Source: an uncultured Psychroserpens sp. (GTDB taxonomy: Bacteria > Bacteroidota > Bacteroidia > Flavobacteriales > Flavobacteriaceae). From it: 64,000 bases of DNA. This document shows positions 61,873 through 64,000 of the stretch, one piece after another; the first letter of the stretch is position 1, and each line of letters opens with the position of its first letter. The stretch covers positions 558,001 to 622,000 of the forward strand of contig CANKZZ010000001.1 in NCBI GenBank assembly GCA_947488655.1, written 5' to 3'. Made by a program: the position numbers and the translations under genes. Under the pieces are notes generated by a model. That model did no database searches and had not been told where the DNA came from. It worked only from the letters and a program-made list of their open reading frames with translations.

Positions 61873-63378
61873 TTGATTGGTTTAAATGACTTAGGTATAA
61901 ATAATGATACTGATTTAATAAGTTGGATAAATGAATTTGAGAATGCTTCTGTAGTGGTCTCGATGTACTTTAAAGTTAAAAAAATTAAAGATGAGACTGG
62001 AACTTTATCCCAAGAAATAAAAAATAGTGCAGAAACTACATTAAGAATTATTGCAGGCCTACAAAATCTTGATAGTCTAACAACGACCTTTATAAATAAA
62101 TTTTTCGTAAGTTTTTTAGGAGATGAACTAACTAGTCTAAACGGAATCTTATTTGATGAACATGCAGAGGCATGGAGTAATATAGATCAAGACAACAATT
62201 TAAATTTAGGAGATTGGACTATAATCTCAGCCAAAAGTTATGTCATATATATAGACTATAAGTTAAACGGTAATGAATTTGATCAAGCCAGAGCAGAAAA
62301 AGACTCTGCTTTTATAGCATTATTATCTAATGTGAAATCATTAATAGGAGAACATTGGCCTCAAAACGCAGAACAATGGGAAGCTTTAGGGCAAATATTA
62401 TTACAGTTTTTAGGAGAAATTGGGATAGCATTTATACCTGGTAGTGATATCATTGGTGTAGTTGAAGGATTAGATGAAGGAGATTATGTCGCAGTTACTT
62501 TTGGTATTGCGGGATTATTAGTAGATGCTTTTGGTGGTACAATTTTGAAAGTAATAGGAAAAGTAGCTAAGTTTGGCTATAAATCTTTTAAAATATTTAA
62601 AATTGTATTTCGTTATTTAGATGAAGTTGTAGATTTTATTGCCTTAGGGCATAAAGTAGAGTTATTTGAAGGTACTGTTAGAATTTTGGGTGATTTTAAT
62701 CAAGCTATAGCAAGTATCCAAGACAATGTACTTAAGCTTTTAAAAAATAGTGCTAAGAGCATCATTAAGGTTGCAGATTTAAAACTATTAGATAATATTG
62801 TACCAACAGGTGCTGGACATATTAATGCAAATAAAATTAATAATAAGGCATTGAGAATTGATCCTCAAAATAGTGATTATAAGTCGATAGTTGATGATAT
62901 AAAATTAAATGGAGATCCTCAAGGCAATTTATCTGAAGATATAATGGATGATTTATTGGAACAGGATGGTTTTAAAAAACCTATTCAAAGCGTTGAATAC
63001 CCGAATCTTGATACGGTACAGCTTAATGGTGGTCAGAGATTTGATAATGTTTTGATAAAGCGTGATATAAGTGGGAATATTACTGAGATTATCATTAACG
63101 AAAGTAAACAAGTTTCTAATACAGGAACCATAGATTTAAGTAGTGGTGTTTCTGGTACATTAGATTCTTTATGTTTTAATTGTACTCAAATGTCAACACA
63201 ATGGATTGATGATGTCTTAGTAAGAATGCAAATTCAAGGTGGAGATTTAGGAAATCTTGCTAATGATATTTCTAGTTTTATTGATAGTGGAAATGAAGTG
63301 ACTCAATTAGTGTCAGGAGTCAGCAAAAATACAGGAGAATTGGTCATTTTAAATATAACAGGTTTTTCGACACCATAA
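61873..63378 (+). CDS. Toxin-like C-terminal portion with pre-toxin region and PD-(D/E)XK-like nuclease domain
   Basis: 501 codons in the same frame as the preceding lipoprotein segment. A helical middle contains a hydrophobic pre-toxin-like region (GEIGIAFIPGSDIIGVVEGL, then GIAGLLVDAFGGTILKVIGKV). The C-terminal 120 residues show QRFDNVLIK and EIIINESKQ (Asp391 ... Glu410-x-Lys412), the D...ExK layout of PD-(D/E)XK nucleases, plus a CFNC pair. This is the architecture of a contact-dependent polymorphic toxin. The nominal TTG start is probably not used; translation likely depends on reading through the TGA at 61717. A probable immunity gene follows after 12 nt. Confidence 0.65.
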   Translation: MIGLNDLGINNDTDLISWINEFENASVVVSMYFKVKKIKDETGTLSQEIKNSAETTLRIIAGLQNLDSLTTTFINKFFVSFLGDELTSLNGILFDEHAEAWSNIDQDNNLNLGDWTIISAKSYVIYIDYKLNGNEFDQARAEKDSAFIALLSNVKSLIGEHWPQNAEQWEALGQILLQFLGEIGIAFIPGSDIIGVVEGLDEGDYVAVTFGIAGLLVDAFGGTILKVIGKVAKFGYKSFKIFKIVFRYLDEVVDFIALGHKVELFEGTVRILGDFNQAIASIQDNVLKLLKNSAKSIIKVADLKLLDNIVPTGAGHINANKINNKALRIDPQNSDYKSIVDDIKLNGDPQGNLSEDIMDDLLEQDGFKKPIQSVEYPNLDTVQLNGGQRFDNVLIKRDISGNITEIIINESKQVSNTGTIDLSSGVSGTLDSLCFNCTQMSTQWIDDVLVRMQIQGGDLGNLANDISSFIDSGNEVTQLVSGVSKNTGELVILNITGFSTP

Positions 63379-63390
63379 ATACATAATTAG

Positions 63391-64000
63391 ATGTTATCAT
63401 TAGAAGAATATTACCAAAATAGTTTAGTTAGAGAAAAGCAAAAAATAAATATTATTAAAACTAATCCTAATCACAATATCTTAAATATTGCATCAGGTTT
63501 ACGTGAAATAACAGGAACTAAATTTTTGTACCAATATTATATCAATAATAATTTAATAGGAGGAAAACAAGAATTATTTAACTCAGGAAAGTTATTAGAG
63601 TTTATAAATAAACACTCCGGTTTTAAATATTTCCCAACACAAATAAACAGTTTCTTTTTTATTTTGTCTGATAGTCGAGAAGTTTTGGAAAATTTTAAAG
63701 CAATAATTCTTGATGAATTAGGTTCTAACTCATTTAGGATAACTAATGGTCACTGTTTAGGGTATGTAATTCATCAAATATTAAGTAACAATAGTCAAGA
63801 AGCACTAAAGTATTTAGATATTTTTGAAAAAAAACACAAAAATTATGCACTAAAAAGTAAACATATTTTAATATTAAAAGCAATTATAAATAGCAATAAG
63901 CAAGAAGTAGAAGAACTCCTAGAGTTCTTCCTACTTCCTGTTAATCATAATAAGTCTCCAGATAAAGGCATGATTAGCCATAAATTCATCTCTATAGAAG
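63391..64000 (+). CDS. Probable immunity protein, 5' part only
   Basis: An ATG ORF open to the window edge (203 complete codons), beginning MLSLEEYYQNSLVREKQK. It is soluble and mostly helical (ILDELGSNSFRITNGHCLGY, YLDIFEKKHKNYALKSKHIL), with no signal peptide. Its position 12 nt after the toxin-like nuclease is that of a cognate immunity gene. The pattern resembles helical immunity families such as Imm49, but this is a guess from general appearance. The ORF track omits it because it has no stop in the window. Confidence 0.6.
   Translation, partial: MLSLEEYYQNSLVREKQKINIIKTNPNHNILNIASGLREITGTKFLYQYYINNNLIGGKQELFNSGKLLEFINKHSGFKYFPTQINSFFFILSDSREVLENFKAIILDELGSNSFRITNGHCLGYVIHQILSNNSQEALKYLDIFEKKHKNYALKSKHILILKAIINSNKQEVEELLEFFLLPVNHNKSPDKGMISHKFISIE

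Overview
The window is low-GC DNA (roughly one third G+C by eye) from a member of the Flavobacteriaceae (Bacteroidetes). Indicators are T9SS-type C-terminal sorting domains, a SusC/SusD pair, promoters of the TTTG-N19-TAnnTTTG type, A-rich leaders without Shine-Dalgarno sequences, frequent TTG starts, and housekeeping orthologues typical of marine flavobacteria. I cannot name the genus from sequence alone.

Layout. 1-2.9 kb: the 3' end of a formylglycine-generating-enzyme-like gene, tRNA-Leu(CAA), prs, rplY and pth. 2.9-8.4 kb (minus): two large secreted zinc metalloproteases with matching P-domain and T9SS tails but unrelated catalytic domains. 8.7-14.9 kb: ribF, an HTTM membrane protein, serS, a putative 22-aa peptide gene, a TPR protein and a small hypothetical. 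15-21.5 kb: a frameshifted acetyltransferase, a DUF4286 protein, rsmA, mgtE, a cupin, a hydroxyacid dehydrogenase, DUF1801 and VOC proteins, and a YtxH/DUF4870-like membrane protein. 21.5-26.3 kb (minus): an operon of GNAT, aspartate kinase, a double-acyltransferase OlsF-like lipid synthase and a carboxypeptidase-regulatory-like protein. 26.4-33.7 kb: fbp, terB-like (minus), mfd, a DMT transporter and a TlpA-like thioredoxin. 33.9-38.2 kb: SusC/SusD. 38.3-44.9 kb (minus): tetR, tolC, RND adaptor and RND pump operon. 45.1-52.1 kb: a polyprenyl synthetase, a small barrel protein, odhA (sucA), an M23-like protein and odhB (sucB). 52.1-53.7 kb: an unusual regulatory locus. 53.7-60.8 kb: retropepsin-like protein, tatD, ansA, tRNA-Ser(GGA), exbB-X-exbD-exbD, a barrel protein, a PAP2-like membrane protein and an XRE regulator. 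61-64 kb: a toxin-like lipoprotein split by an in-frame TGA, followed by a probable immunity gene that runs off the window.

The most interesting region is the 0.9-kb 'gap' between odhB and a response-regulator gene (52.1-53.05 kb). On the minus strand, downstream of an orphan NarL/LuxR-type regulator, lie four compact units. Each has a palindrome (three identical TACGTAA-CT-TTACGTA sites in a 7-2-7 layout, and one AGGTATATATACCT), a -7-like box (degenerate in one unit) whose centre is exactly 36 bp from the palindrome centre, about 70 to 95 nt of non-coding sequence, and an intrinsic terminator. Three of the predicted RNAs begin with CTATTAAT, which is complementary to ATTAATAG just upstream of the regulator's own start codon. 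I read this as a regulator-activated family of small RNAs that may feed back on the regulator mRNA. The array organisation is seen in the sequence; its function is inference.

A second window-wide signal is the octamer TTCCGAAG/CTTCGGAA. I counted 19 copies by eye, against about one expected, on both strands, in several reading frames and in intergenic DNA.
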